Assembly (NCBI RefSeq): GCF_000801105.2
Contig: NC_079515.1
Location: 19,243,407-19,307,406 of the forward strand
Length of the DNA stretch: 64,000 bases
Reading direction: 5' to 3'
Origin: Raphanus sativus
Taxonomy: Eukaryota > Streptophyta > Magnoliopsida > Brassicales > Brassicaceae
Shown here one piece after another: positions 33,431-43,889 of the stretch (position 1 is the stretch's first letter; every line of letters begins with the position of its first letter). Under the pieces are notes generated by a model. The model saw nothing but the letters and a program-made list of their open reading frames with translations. It did not search any database and had not been told where the DNA came from. The translations under genes and the position numbers were made by a program.

Positions 33431-34995
33431 GCGAAAACCGATGCAGCAGGGATGGAAGTTTGGTTATGGACTAAAGTTATGCACTTTAGCGAGCATCGTG
33501 TATATAAACTATTTTTACGTACATTAATTTATTTTATGTTTAACACATTATGGAATAATAAAATAACAAATATAAATTGAATATTTTAGAAACCAGTAAC
33601 TGTTATGTATATAAAAAAATTAGAACAAGCACATAAATCAAAATAAGTACCCTTGTTTATTTACACTTTTATGGTAAACAATTATTTTTATTTATAATTA
33701 AATTAAAATGATCTATATTAATATAGATATATAATATATTTTTGATAAGACTATCTATTAAATTAATTTTTTCTCAAAATCCTCACCAAATACACAATAG
33801 TATAATTCTTATACATAGAATATAAATAAATATATATTTGATAAAACAAAAATTAATGGTTAGCTACTATATTAATATTTAATGGTATGATGGAATATGT
33901 AACTATTAATATTTTTATGAGTATAGTTGTACGAGATATTCCAATAAACATGTAAAATATATATCAAATATAAAACTAATTGAAAAAGACATATAACACA
34001 TTTTAAGTTAGGCTTAAGCATACCTGGTGGGATACGGGTTCGATATTTTGAATTATATTTCTAATTTATATCACATCCTAGGTCTTATTCTCGTAAATTT
34101 TAAGTATGAATCGGGGTCGAATATAACACATCTGTTTTGGTTCAAATTTATATCACATCCTAAAATCTATAAAATAACAATATAGAGCGTTCAAATTTGG
34201 TATATTGGTTTGATTCGATTCAGATATATCTGAAATTAAATACAAAACTTAAAATCAAAAAAATAAGAAATAAATATTTATTTATATAGAATTAGATATT
34301 TAAGGTACTTATTTAAAATTTAAATAGCTATTTTTAGATATCATTTCAAAATAAATATAAAATTAAATATTTGAAGTACATATTTATGTTAACTATATTT
34401 GTGATTAGTTTAGACATTAGAATCAATTTTTTGGATTTTAGTTTTTTCCTCGGTTTTTCAGGTTACCCGTTCAGATTCGACTAATAACACTCTGGATTCG
34501 GAATATTTTGTATCATTCTACAAAATCTATTCCGGTAGTTCTTATATTTAAGACTACTATGGATGTTTTTTAGTTTGGGTTCAGACTTAGGGTTATAATT
34601 TTATATACATACCTACTCTAAAAAAAGATAAAATGAGTTATGTAAAGTTTTCACCAAAATATTATTCCGCCTTTTGAAAACGCGTATCAAAAGGTAGTAA
34701 ACTATTAAATATTAATACGATCTATAGTATTTTCCGTACTGTAAACTAAAAAAAAGCTTTTGGATTAAATTAGTATAAAAATGTGAAAGAGAAAACGAAA
34801 TGATAGATCTTAAACTATATGACTCCGCAGTTCTCGAGTCATCTCTGTCGCCAAATTAATAGCTACGTACAAGTTGCTTTTGATAAAGATAACTTCTTTT
34901 TAGAAGAAATAAAAAATGCTGTGCGATATTTAACTTTTTTCTATTAATAGGCTACGTACGAGGTTCTTCTCGGTGTCTCACCACAAAACACCACA
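33431..34995. other. AT-rich intergenic DNA upstream of the second LRR gene
   Basis: No coding content. 34000-34570 shows degenerate 'ggttcgatat/gattcgattcagatat' words of Helitron-like interiors. The promoter of the downstream gene lies at its right end; no convincing TATA box was found. Confidence 0.4.
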
Positions 34996-36363
34996 ATGAA
35001 CTCTTGCTCGTCCACTATCTTCTTTATATTTGGCGCTGTTATCTCTCTCGGCTGTTTAAGTTCGACCGGAGCTTCCACATGTCATCCAAATGATGAGTCG
35101 GGGCTTTTAGCATTCAAAGCAGGCATAACCCGAGATCCTTTGGGTATTCTCAGCGATTGGAAGAAAGGAACTGACTGCTAGATGGGTGTCTCCTGCGGCT
35201 TCACCGGCTACCGCGTCACCGAGCTGTTACTAACCGGAAATGGTGTCCTTGGCCGAGGCTTTCTCTCCGGAACTATTTCACCGTCTCTTGCCAAACTTGA
35301 CCAACTCGAGAGGGTCTCCTTCACCAATCTTCGCAAGATCACTGGACCTTTTCCCCAGTTCCTTTTCCGACTGCCAAAGCTGAAGTACGTAACCATCAAT
35401 GATAATCATCTCTCAGGTCCCCTTCCAGCCAACATCGGCGCTCTCAGTGAGTTGGAAGAACTCACTCTCCAGGGAAACTGGTTAACCGGTCCGATCCCTA
35501 GTTCGATATCCAATTTGACTCGGTTAACTTGGCTCAACCTTGGTGGGAACCGCTTCTCGGGCCCTGTCCCAGATGTTTTCAAATACATGACAGAGCTCCG
35601 ACTTCTCGATCTCTCCCACAATGGATTCTCCGGGAAACTTCCTCAGTCCTTTACATTGCTTGCACCGGCTCTTACCTACCTTGATCTAAGCTATAACAAT
35701 CTCTCAGGAACGATCCCTAGTTATTTATCAAGATTCAAGGCGCTTTCTTTATTGGATCTCTCCAGAAATCGATATTCTGGTGCCGTGCCAATGAGTTTCA
35801 CCAACTTGACAAGTATATTCCATCTTAGACTATCCCACAATCTTCTAACCGATCCATTACCTGATCTGAAGTTTGTTGATGGCATCGGCTCTCTAGATCT
35901 GTCCTACAATCAGTTTCATCTGAAAACGATTCCGAAATGGGTCACTTCGTCCCCTGTCATTTACAATTTGAAACTGGCTAAATGCGGGATCAAGATGACC
36001 TTAGACGATTGGAAGCCAGTGACACTAAAATCTTTTTATTACATCGATCTGTCAGAAAACGAGATCTCAGGGAGTCCATCAAGCTTCCTGAACCAGGCGG
36101 AGGTTCTGCTGGAATTCCTAGCCTCAGGAAACAAACTTCGATTCGACTTGGGGAAGCTGAATTTCACCAAGTCACTGAGAATCTTGGATTTGTCAAGGAA
36201 CTTGGTATATGGTAAGGTGCCGGCATCTGTGGCTGGACTGAAACAACTATACTTGAATCAAAACCATCTTTGTGGAAAGCTTCCTGTGACAAAGTTCCCG
36301 GCCAGTGTATTTGCCAGCAACGACTGTCTCTGCGGCTTCCCACTTTCTCCTTGTAACTCTTAG
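34996..36363 (+). pseudogene. Paralogous secreted LRR gene with a premature stop
   Basis: Same architecture and length as the gene at 28868: signal peptide (FFIFGAVISLGCLSS), LRRNT CHPNDESGLLAFKAGIT, about a dozen LRRs, C-cap LCGKLP and CLCGFPLSPC. A TAG at 35179-35181 breaks it after residue 61. It stands exactly where the paralogue has CSWK in the conserved CxxWxGVxC cap; two codons are also missing. The remaining 393 codons stay open in the same frame, with ATG directly after the stop, but a product from there would lack the signal peptide. The rest shows no decay, so the lesion is recent, or an allele or sequence error. Confidence 0.9.
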
Positions 36364-36724
36364 CGGCAAGAAAACTACAATTTTGTATTTGGATTTACCA
36401 TGATATGTAAGTTCAAATCGATGTGTACTAATAAAAATCCCTTATATTAATCTTAGTTTTGTAGTTATTTGGGAATTCGGACAAACAAAATCTCAACTTC
36501 GCATGAATTGCCAAAATAAACATAAATTTTTGGGCTGGCAAAAAAACACTAAACTTTCATTGACTTTCTAATTAATTAACAATGTTTTCGTTGACTTGCC
36601 AATTTAACACGCCGTCAGTTAATTAACGTTTATTGTTGGCGTTAAAGTAAAACGACGTCGTTTCAAATGAGATGAAACGACGTCGTTTAATATGATTTGA
36701 AAAATAAAAATAAGTAGCCCCCTA

Positions 36725-36779
36725 GATTCGAACACATGTTGGGTAGGACATATGACAAGGTGTTTTACCACTCGGCTAG
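36725..36779 (-). promoter_or_regulatory. tRNA-like Pol III boxes in the left arm of the hairpin element
   Basis: The minus strand reads A box TAGCCGAGTGG (36779-36769), then 33 bases, then B box GTGTTCGAATC (36735-36725). The match to the tRNA consensus is good, but no full cloverleaf forms. Confidence 0.55.
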
Positions 36780-37249
36780 TGGCACTTTCAATGTATTTAC
36801 TAACATATTTAATGTTATTTGGTACTCATTGAATATAAATTTTTTTTCTAAAAACTTAAAAATATCTTTAAAATTTCAAAAAATTGAAAAAATAAATATT
36901 TTTATAAAATTAATTTTGAAATTAAAATGAAAAAAAAAATCTTAAAAAAAATAAAAATCTTTAAAATTCAATATCTAGCTTAAAATCGAAATTTAAGAAA
37001 AAATAAAATTTTATTTTATAAAAAAAAATTAAATTTCGATTTTTTAAGCTGGATATTGAATTTTTTAATTTTTTATTTTTTTAAGAAAAAAAATTATTTT
37101 TTCATTTTAATTTCAAAATTAATTTTATAAAAATATTCCTTTTTCAATTTTAAAATTTTAAAGATATTTTTAGGTTTTTAGGAAAAAAATTATATTCAAT
37201 GAGTACCAAATAAAATTAAATATGTTATTAAGTACATTGAAAGTGCCAC

Positions 37250-37304
37250 TAGCTCGGTGGTAAAACACCTTGTCATATGTCCTACCCAACCTGAGTTCGA
37301 ATCC
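37250..37304 (+). promoter_or_regulatory. tRNA-like Pol III boxes in the right arm of the hairpin element
   Basis: A box TAGCTCGGTGG (37250-37260) and B box GAGTTCGAATCC (37293-37304), the mirror of the left arm. CCTG/CAGG pairs around the B box like a T-arm. Together the two arms would fire divergently outward on both strands. Confidence 0.55.
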
Positions 37305-38205
37305 AGGAAGCTACTTGTTTCTATTTTTCAAATCATATAAAACGACGTCGTTTCATCTCATTTGAAACGACGTCATTTTACTTTAACGACAACAATAAAC
37401 GACGTATATTAAGTTAACTGACGGCGTGCTAAATTGGCAAGTCAACGAAAACATTGTTAATTAATTAGAAAGTCAATGAAAGTTTAGTGTTTTTTTGGTC
37501 AGCCCAAAAATTCATGTTTGTTTTGGCAATTCGTGCAAAGTTGAGGTTTTGTTTGGCCGAATTCCCGTAGTTATTTACATAGTTTTTGTTGTTGTGTCTT
37601 TCTTTTATGCATTCTCGGCCCAAAACAGAAACACCCTTAAATTATTAGACTAATTAAAGGGACTACCACTGATCAAATTTTTTTTGGGTTTTCTGCAAAA
37701 AAACCCTCAATGTGACTTTTTATTGCAAATTAATCCACGAACTCAAAATCCCACGGGTCAAACCTCCAAGTCTCAGTCAAACCGCAATATAATCCATCCG
37801 TGTATTTATGATATATCTCTGTTAACTATTTAATAGAAATTAAAACTACATTTAACATGTGTGTTAACCAACTCGCCTAAGGACATATTTGTTAAATGAT
37901 ATATGTAATTATATATATACTTTCTGTTTCGATTAAAACTGCCATTTTTCCATTTCAAAGTCGTTTTATAACGAAAATATAAGGTCCCTTGGCAACCTAA
38001 AATCGTGATTTAGGGTTTTTAGAGTGGAGGATTGAGGCTTTCTATTCAACCTTCAAAATTTCAATTGATTATGTGATTCATGATGATTTAAGGCGATTTC
38101 ATCAGTCTTGTGCTCTATTTTAAGAGAACTAAGCAAGAAAAAGGATCATGGCATTGAGGTTAGTAACCAGAGAACTTTTTTGATTTTTTTTAATCAATTA
38201 ATAGA

Positions 38206-40795
38206 TTGCTTCATTTTTCATTGGTGAATGATTTTCTTACAGCTTTGATCTCCATTTTCGTTGTGGTGGATATTGGAGCAAACAAAGACGAATATCATGG
38301 AGGAAAAGTTCATGAAGCCGGTAGAAGAGTAGCTGATGGTTTTACCTTGCAGTCGATTCTCACACTTGTGGAATACATAGGCTATGAAGATATCATGAAC
38401 CAAGTATCATGGTTTCCACCTGAAACTCCTGAGAAAAAAGAAGACATTACTAATGATGTGATAATGAAAAAAGTGGTTCACTATTCAATTGGATCTGGAG
38501 CAAAGATGTTGTTTATCGTCAGAGAAGATGATCCTTATATGGGTAGGCATCGTAATATGAGAGGCTCGTTGAATGACGCTGAGGATGAAGATGATATCGG
38601 GAATGAGAGTGCTAATGAGGATAATACGGTGAATGACTCTTCTAGTAGTGATTTTGAGACTGAGGAGAGAGGTGGCGTGATAGAGCAGGACGATGCTTTT
38701 GGTGTTAGTGATAGTGAAGCTGGTGATTAGGTAGTTGATGATAATCCGACAATATTTATGTTGGGGCAACAATTTTCGAACATAGCAGCTTTCAAAACTG
38801 CTATAACGAAATATGCTGTGAGGAAGAGAAGGGATATCAAGTTTGATAAGTCTGATGGTAAGCGTGTTGTGGCAATTTGTTCAGAAAAAAATGTCTGTGG
38901 AGGATCTCAGGTTCTATAAATAGCAGCAGCACTAGAGTTGTAGTCAGAGCATACCAAGAGGAGCACAACTGCACATGGCAGGGTAAAGTGTCTTGGCTGA
39001 CAAATAGTAGGATTGCAGATATCTATATTGAGGAATTCAGAATTAATCCCAATATCTCAGCTACTCAGTTACAGCAAAATCTTCAAAGGCGCAACATTAA
39101 TGTGTCAGAAACAATTTGTGAAAGGACAAGGCTGAAATGCTTGCAGCAGTTTGATGATGAGCAAGCTCAGTCATTTGCAAGGTTGTTTGACTATGTGGAG
39201 GAGTTGAAAAGCACAAATCCTGGATCTACAGTTGAATGTGAGGTGAGGCAGACACGATTCTATAGGTTTTATGTGTGCTTTCAGGCGCTTAAAGATGGGT
39301 GGAAAGGTTCTTGTAGGAAGATTATTCACATCGATGGTACATTTCTGAAGTGGAGTATGAATGGAATGTTATTAGTTGCTTGTGGAAGGGATCCTAACGA
39401 GCAGACTTTCCTATCGCATGGGCCATTGTGGAGGTTGAAAATAAAGATAACTGGTTATGGTTTTTTGAGCATTTGGTCGAGGATCTAGGCCTAGGACTTG
39501 ATAATGGTTTAACTCTAGCAAGTGACCAACAAAAAGGTCTTATATTAGCTGTTCAAGATGTGCTGCCATATGCTGAGCATAGGATGTGTGCTCGGCATGT
39601 CTACTCTAATTGGAAAAAGAAATATGGTGGAGCTGTGTTTGAAGATCTATTCTGGGGTGCTGCTGATGCTTACTATATGGCACGTTTTGAGAAGAAAATG
39701 GAAGAGCTGAAGAAGATTTCAGTCGCTGCATATGATGATTTGAAGATTTCTCTGTCTTGCCCGTGGTCAAGAGCATTTTTCACAGAATACTCATCTTCTA
39801 ATGCTGTTGAGAAAAACTTAGGAGAATCTTTCAATGCAGCTATAAGGATAGCAAGAACAAAACCGGTTGTGGAAATGCTTGAAGATATAAGAAGAAAGGT
39901 AATGGTGAGCAACCACAAAAAAAAAGAGCTGAAGCTGATAAGTGTAGGGCAAACTACACTTATAAATCAGTTGCAAAACTCGAAGAACAGATTGAACTTG
40001 CTAAGAATTGCAGTCCTTTGAGTTGTGGATTAGGAGACTATGAAGTTGGGTACTTCAATGATAGGTTTGTGGTGAAGATGAGAGGCGACATATCTTGTAC
40101 TTGTAGGATGTACATGATCAGTGGAATTCCTTTCTGCCACATTGTCTCAGCCTTGCGTTTAGAAAAAACGCTGACCAAGACCCGAAAACACTTATATCTG
40201 ACTGGTTCACCATAGAGAAACTGAAGGCATGTTATGCATATCGTTTAAAGCCCGTCAATGGCATGAACATGTGGAAGGTGACAACTAATGTGAGGGTCAA
40301 TCCACCTCCATTTAAGAAACCTCCAGGGAGACCACCAGGTAAAAAGAGAAAGAGAGATAAAGGTGAACCTAGAGAACCACCAAAGGTTTCAAAACGAGGA
40401 ACGAAAATAGTATGTATCTTCTCTTCTTATGCTTGTTTTGTTATTTGTTTTTTTTTCTTTTGTTATTTATGATTTTTATATTCTTTTCATTTATTTTACA
40501 GCACTGTGGGAGTTGTGGGCAAGAAGGACATAATACGAAGTATTGCAAGAGTCAACCTGTCCCGAAACCACCTAAGAATCGACCTGGAAGGCCACGCAAG
40601 GAAGTAATTCCACCTACTTCAGCTGCTCTATTTATTCATGCACCAGATGCTACACCTGGAAGCCGAAGGAAGTGGTTTGCCTCTACCTCACAGCCTGAAC
40701 ATGATGTCCCAAGCCTCTCATCGGCACTCCCAAAACAAGGGCCTGGAAGGCCTAGGAAAAAGCTCTCAGAAGGCATCTCCTCATCTCAACCGTGA
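38206..40795 (+). pseudogene. MULE (mudrA-like) transposase, several frame breaks
   Basis: Domains in order: MuDR N-terminal domain (about 38260-38530, ending in an acidic D/E/S linker), DNA-binding region (38900-39100), catalytic core with IHIDGTFLK and LASDQQKGL (the two aspartates) and HRMCARHVYSNW, SWIM zinc finger (CTCRMYMISGIPFCH, 40100), AT-hooks (KPPGRPPGKKRKR), a GT-AG intron (40410-40501), a CCHC knuckle (CGSCGQEGHNTKYC) and two further GRPRK hooks. It would bind the TIRs and cut and paste the element. Breaks: TAG at 38728; a TAA near 38918 in the original frame; one-base shifts near 38883-38890 (A run), 39405 (T run), 39913 (A run) and 40162 (A run). All the shifts fall in homopolymers, otherwise the protein is nearly complete. 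Confidence 0.9.
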
Positions 40796-41044
40796 CTTTT
40801 CTATTTTCTTATCAAGTGTGTTTTTATTTTTGTTGGATTTTATAACTCGTGCTCTTTTTATTAGACTTATATGTTACTTTATTAGAATTATGTGGATGAT
40901 TTTTCGTTAAATTTATGTGTAAGATTTTTGATATTAAAATCAACTTGTTGCAGGTCACAGCAACAAAACGAAGAAGAAGCTCTGTTTTCTTAAACGTCAA
41001 AACACAGACGATATATATAATTAAGTATAAACAATTAACGTATA

Positions 41045-41106
41045 TGTCCGTTGGCGAGTTGGTTAACACACCGATTAACTTGTGTCTGGGTGCAGTGTTC
41101 GAAACC
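41045..41106 (+). promoter_or_regulatory. tRNA-like boxes near the right TIR of the MULE
   Basis: A-box-like TGGCGAGTTGG (41052-41062) and B-box-like GTGTTCGAAAC (41095-41105). The left TIR keeps only the A-box half, on the minus strand (37882-37863, TTAGGCGAGTTGGTTAACAC); its B box is missing. Confidence 0.45.
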
Positions 41107-41325
41107 TTTCGGATGCAACATTTTTTAGTTTAATTCTTAATATCAAAACGACGTAATTTTAATTTCTGTTAAATAGTTAACAGAGATATATCATAAATAC
41201 ACGGATGGATTATATTGTAGTTTGACTGAGACTTGGAGGTTTGACCCGTGGATTTTTGAGTTCGTGGATTAATTTGCAATAAAAAGCTACATTGAGGTTT
41301 TTTTTGCAGAAAACCCATATTTTTT

Positions 41326-42029
41326 ACTCCACGAAATACATTATTAAAGCATACTATTTAACCATTTCAACAAAATGTATTCTTCTTTTATTGCTACTAG
41401 ATATGCGGATTACATATAATAAATTTATTTATTAATTAATTTTAGTTAAAATGATTAAGAATTTGCATTGATAAAGAAAATATTGAGTTTTTTTTGTATA
41501 ACATGCCTATAGTAGATAAAATTGAATAAATATTTTCAGCTAAATTACTCCATTTTCAACCGTAAATTTAATTCAGCTCTCCAAAAAGTATAATTGTAGG
41601 TAATATTTTCTTTGTTTAAAGAATAGAAAACCTTACTTTTAATTTTATTTTTATTCTTCCCCTTTTCTATATTTTTCTACCTCTTTACTCCAATTTTTAT
41701 CATTTATAGTCATTGTCTTAAGTTGATTTTACGTGATGGTAAAATCAGTCTTATTTTGACTTTCTCCACCTCCTAACCTGTTACACGTTCCAATTTTGGT
41801 TGAACTTAGTTATTTGTGTAAGATTTTGAAGGAAAAATTTTAAAGGGTTCAGATTAGTGTAAAAATGCATTTAAAGACAGTGGACCCATGTCTCATGTTC
41901 CATCATGTGCATCCTTTTGTTCCTGAAATGTAATATGTCACATAGCCCATTAAACACATGTTTTATTATATACACAATGCTAACCAGCAAACAGATGGGG
42001 GACAAAGAATTGTGCGGAGAAAATCCTAC
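41326..42029. other. AT-rich intergenic DNA
   Basis: No gene or element boundary seen; 41640-41700 is T/C-rich. Confidence 0.4.
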
Positions 42030-42152
42030 CTCAGAATCATCAACAGCAGCGTATACATAATCCAGATTTACATGTTTGTAATCAATAGCTTGTACAGGAG
42101 TGTAATATTTTAGGAACCACTCATCTTTCCTGATTTCAGCAATTGTAATTTG
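42030..42152 (-). pseudogene. Isolated exon of a CBL-interacting protein kinase (CIPK8-like)
   Basis: The minus strand holds one 123-nt exon with a clean acceptor (cttctatttgcag before 42152) and donor (gtagga after 42030). It encodes ITIAEIRKDEWFLKYYTP ... HVNLDYVYAAVDDSE, the end of the kinase domain and junction segment of CIPK/SnRK3 kinases. Catalytic exons and the NAF and C-terminal regulatory exons were not found on either side (41330-43500). So this is a captured or left-over fragment, not a gene. Confidence 0.75.
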
Positions 42153-43502
42153 CTGCAAATAGAAGAGAAAAACACTACATTTATCATAGTTTGCAAATTG
42201 AGATGAAAAGATAAACTGCGAACAACTTCACTTGAGAACTATGTGATGTAGTGCTTTGAATTGGAAGATTATCCATACTGTATAGTCCTTCCAAATAATC
42301 CAGGATACTGATGGGAAGAGTGTATTCGACAGTATATAAAAATGATATGATTTGTCAACTATTGTAGAGTTTATACATTCTTTCGAGCTTCTGTTCTTTA
42401 AACATGTAATACATCTCAAAAACACCAGCTGTGAATTAAAGAGATTTAAGTAAAGCTTTCTGTAAGGGAATCAAAACTTACAGTTTCAGGATTTGGAACC
42501 AAAACTTCTAATGAAGCTCTGATTTTACCGAGTCACATCCAAACCGCTAATGGCGAACATTTTTGAACTCGACTTGAGCCAATGTCTGCAGGTGGCGTGA
42601 CGGTTGAAATTCACAAGGGCTAGCAGGAGAGTCGACTGAAACACGTGCGAGGAAGAAAGAAAAATCAACAAACGGTTTCCAAAATTTCTCATTCAAAAGA
42701 GTTTCAATATAGATCTGAATACAAAATTTTGATGATTATGAGTTTAAACACCGGAAGAGTTTAAAACTGCTATGAACATGACTTTCAAGAACGGAAAACA
42801 TTTGCATCAAGGAGGAGTATGTCCACACCTATATCAGCTCACCACTGTTTCACGTTTCTCCTTCCCAGATTCCGAGCAGTCCTACTCCTACCTCAGTGGT
42901 GGAGGAACAGAGGCCAGGCTAAGTGGTGGAGGAACAAAGGCCAGGCTTCAAATCAGTAAGAAGAACATATGATTTAGCCATCACATTGCAAATAAGTTTT
43001 TTTTTTGGCATTACAGAATGATGAGGTTCAAGGCTAGAAGCCTTACCCCCTTTTATAGCTACAGAAAACCGCCTTCAAGTAGGGATAAGTATCATTGAAT
43101 GAGACGTCGTGCTTGATTTGGGTCGGTGAAGTTAAAACATCACTTAAAGCCGATGAATGAATATAACTCGTAACGTCTGGGGGTTAAGGACCAAATATGA
43201 ATCGACGGCGGCTTGATACGAAAGTTATTGAGGACGATTGATCTTACTCGATTTGATAAACTGGACAGAGACAATATTAGAATTAAAGCCCAATAACATT
43301 TACAAAGCCCAGTCGATAAGTGATGCGCTTTATAAAGTTGGACACGTGTCGCCCTCTGATGCATCAAGTTTCTGACCTGGAATCTGATGTGGCATCAGCA
43401 GAAGGGATGAAAACAGTTCTTTATATATAAAGATATAAAAGAAATGAACGATTAAAAGTGAAAGATCATAATGTTAAAGAATTTATTTATCGGTTAGGTA
43501 AC
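42153..43502. other. Mixed intergenic block around the CIPK exon
   Basis: Moderate GC, unlike its AT-rich surroundings, so perhaps part of a captured gene fragment. It contains a perfect-looking short tandem repeat: 'gtggtggaggaacagaggcc' at 42897 and a near copy (agtggtggaggaacaaagg) at 42923, period 27 bp. Open frames here (e.g. 42772-42972) match nothing I know. Confidence 0.4.
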
Positions 43503-43505
43503 TAA

Positions 43506-43771
43506 GGCTCTAACCGGTGACATAGAGAACCAAGGGGAATCATTCATTCCCACTAATTCCTTAAAAATTACACCATTTATAGGGAATTTTTGTTCCGTCT
43601 GATTCCTTGTCATTCCTTAAATTTTAAAGAACCATAGAACAAAATCATTCCTTATCAAAATTGATATGGAACAAAAGTAATAAATATTCCTTTTAATTCC
43701 ATTAATTTTATTCCTATTCATTCTTTTTCTACTCATTCCTATTCCTAATTCAATGATCACCAGTTAGAGCC
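43506..43771. mobile_element. Tourist-like (PIF/Harbinger) MITE
   Basis: 266 bp. Terminal repeats GGCTCTAACCGGTGA / TCACCAGTTAGAGCC (one or two mismatches), with TAA on both sides (43503-43505, 43772-43774), the 3-bp duplication of PIF/Harbinger elements. The interior is AT-rich with repeated 'attcctattc' words. Non-coding. Confidence 0.78.
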
Positions 43772-43889
43772 TAAATGTTCAAGAAAGGAAATGGAAGAGA
43801 CGTAAATAATTAAAGAGGAGTATGGACAAAAAAAACGGAAGCTATTTTCCGAGGATGAGGGACCAAGAACAAGTAAACCTTGGTGAACA

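Larger units (their letters stand above)
36471..37566. mobile_element. Mutator-like giant hairpin (TIR) element, 1.1 kb
   Basis: Almost the whole element is one inverted repeat. It begins GGGAATTCGGACAAACAAAA and ends in the near complement ...GGCCGAATTCCC. Arms of about 530 bp meet near 37010. A perfect 10-bp duplication GTAGTTATTT flanks it (36461-36470, 37567-37576), which fits the Mutator superfamily (9-11 bp). Each arm holds ACGACGTCGT palindromes (36650-36690 and 37340-37375) and a tRNA-like A/B box pair. There is no transposase; it may have been moved by a relative of the neighbouring element. Confidence 0.9.
37686..41316 (+). mobile_element. Mutator-like element carrying a mudrA-type transposase
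   Basis: 3.63 kb. The terminal inverted repeats extend over about 190 bp. They start GGGTTTTCTGCAAAAAAACC and end ...TTTTTTTTGCAGAAAACCC, and include 'atcataaatacacggatgga' near the inner limit. Flanks ATTTTTTTT (37677-37685) and ATATTTTTT (41317-41325) give a 9-bp duplication with one mismatch. The cargo is the transposase at 38206-40795. Tens of bases inside the right TIR lie tRNA-like boxes (41052-41105). It sits 120 bp from the hairpin element; their TIRs differ. Confidence 0.88.

Noticed and set aside
36725..37304. Functional tRNA genes
   Set aside because: A and B boxes are good, but no acceptor stem or anticodon arm can be folded, and they lie in transposon arms.
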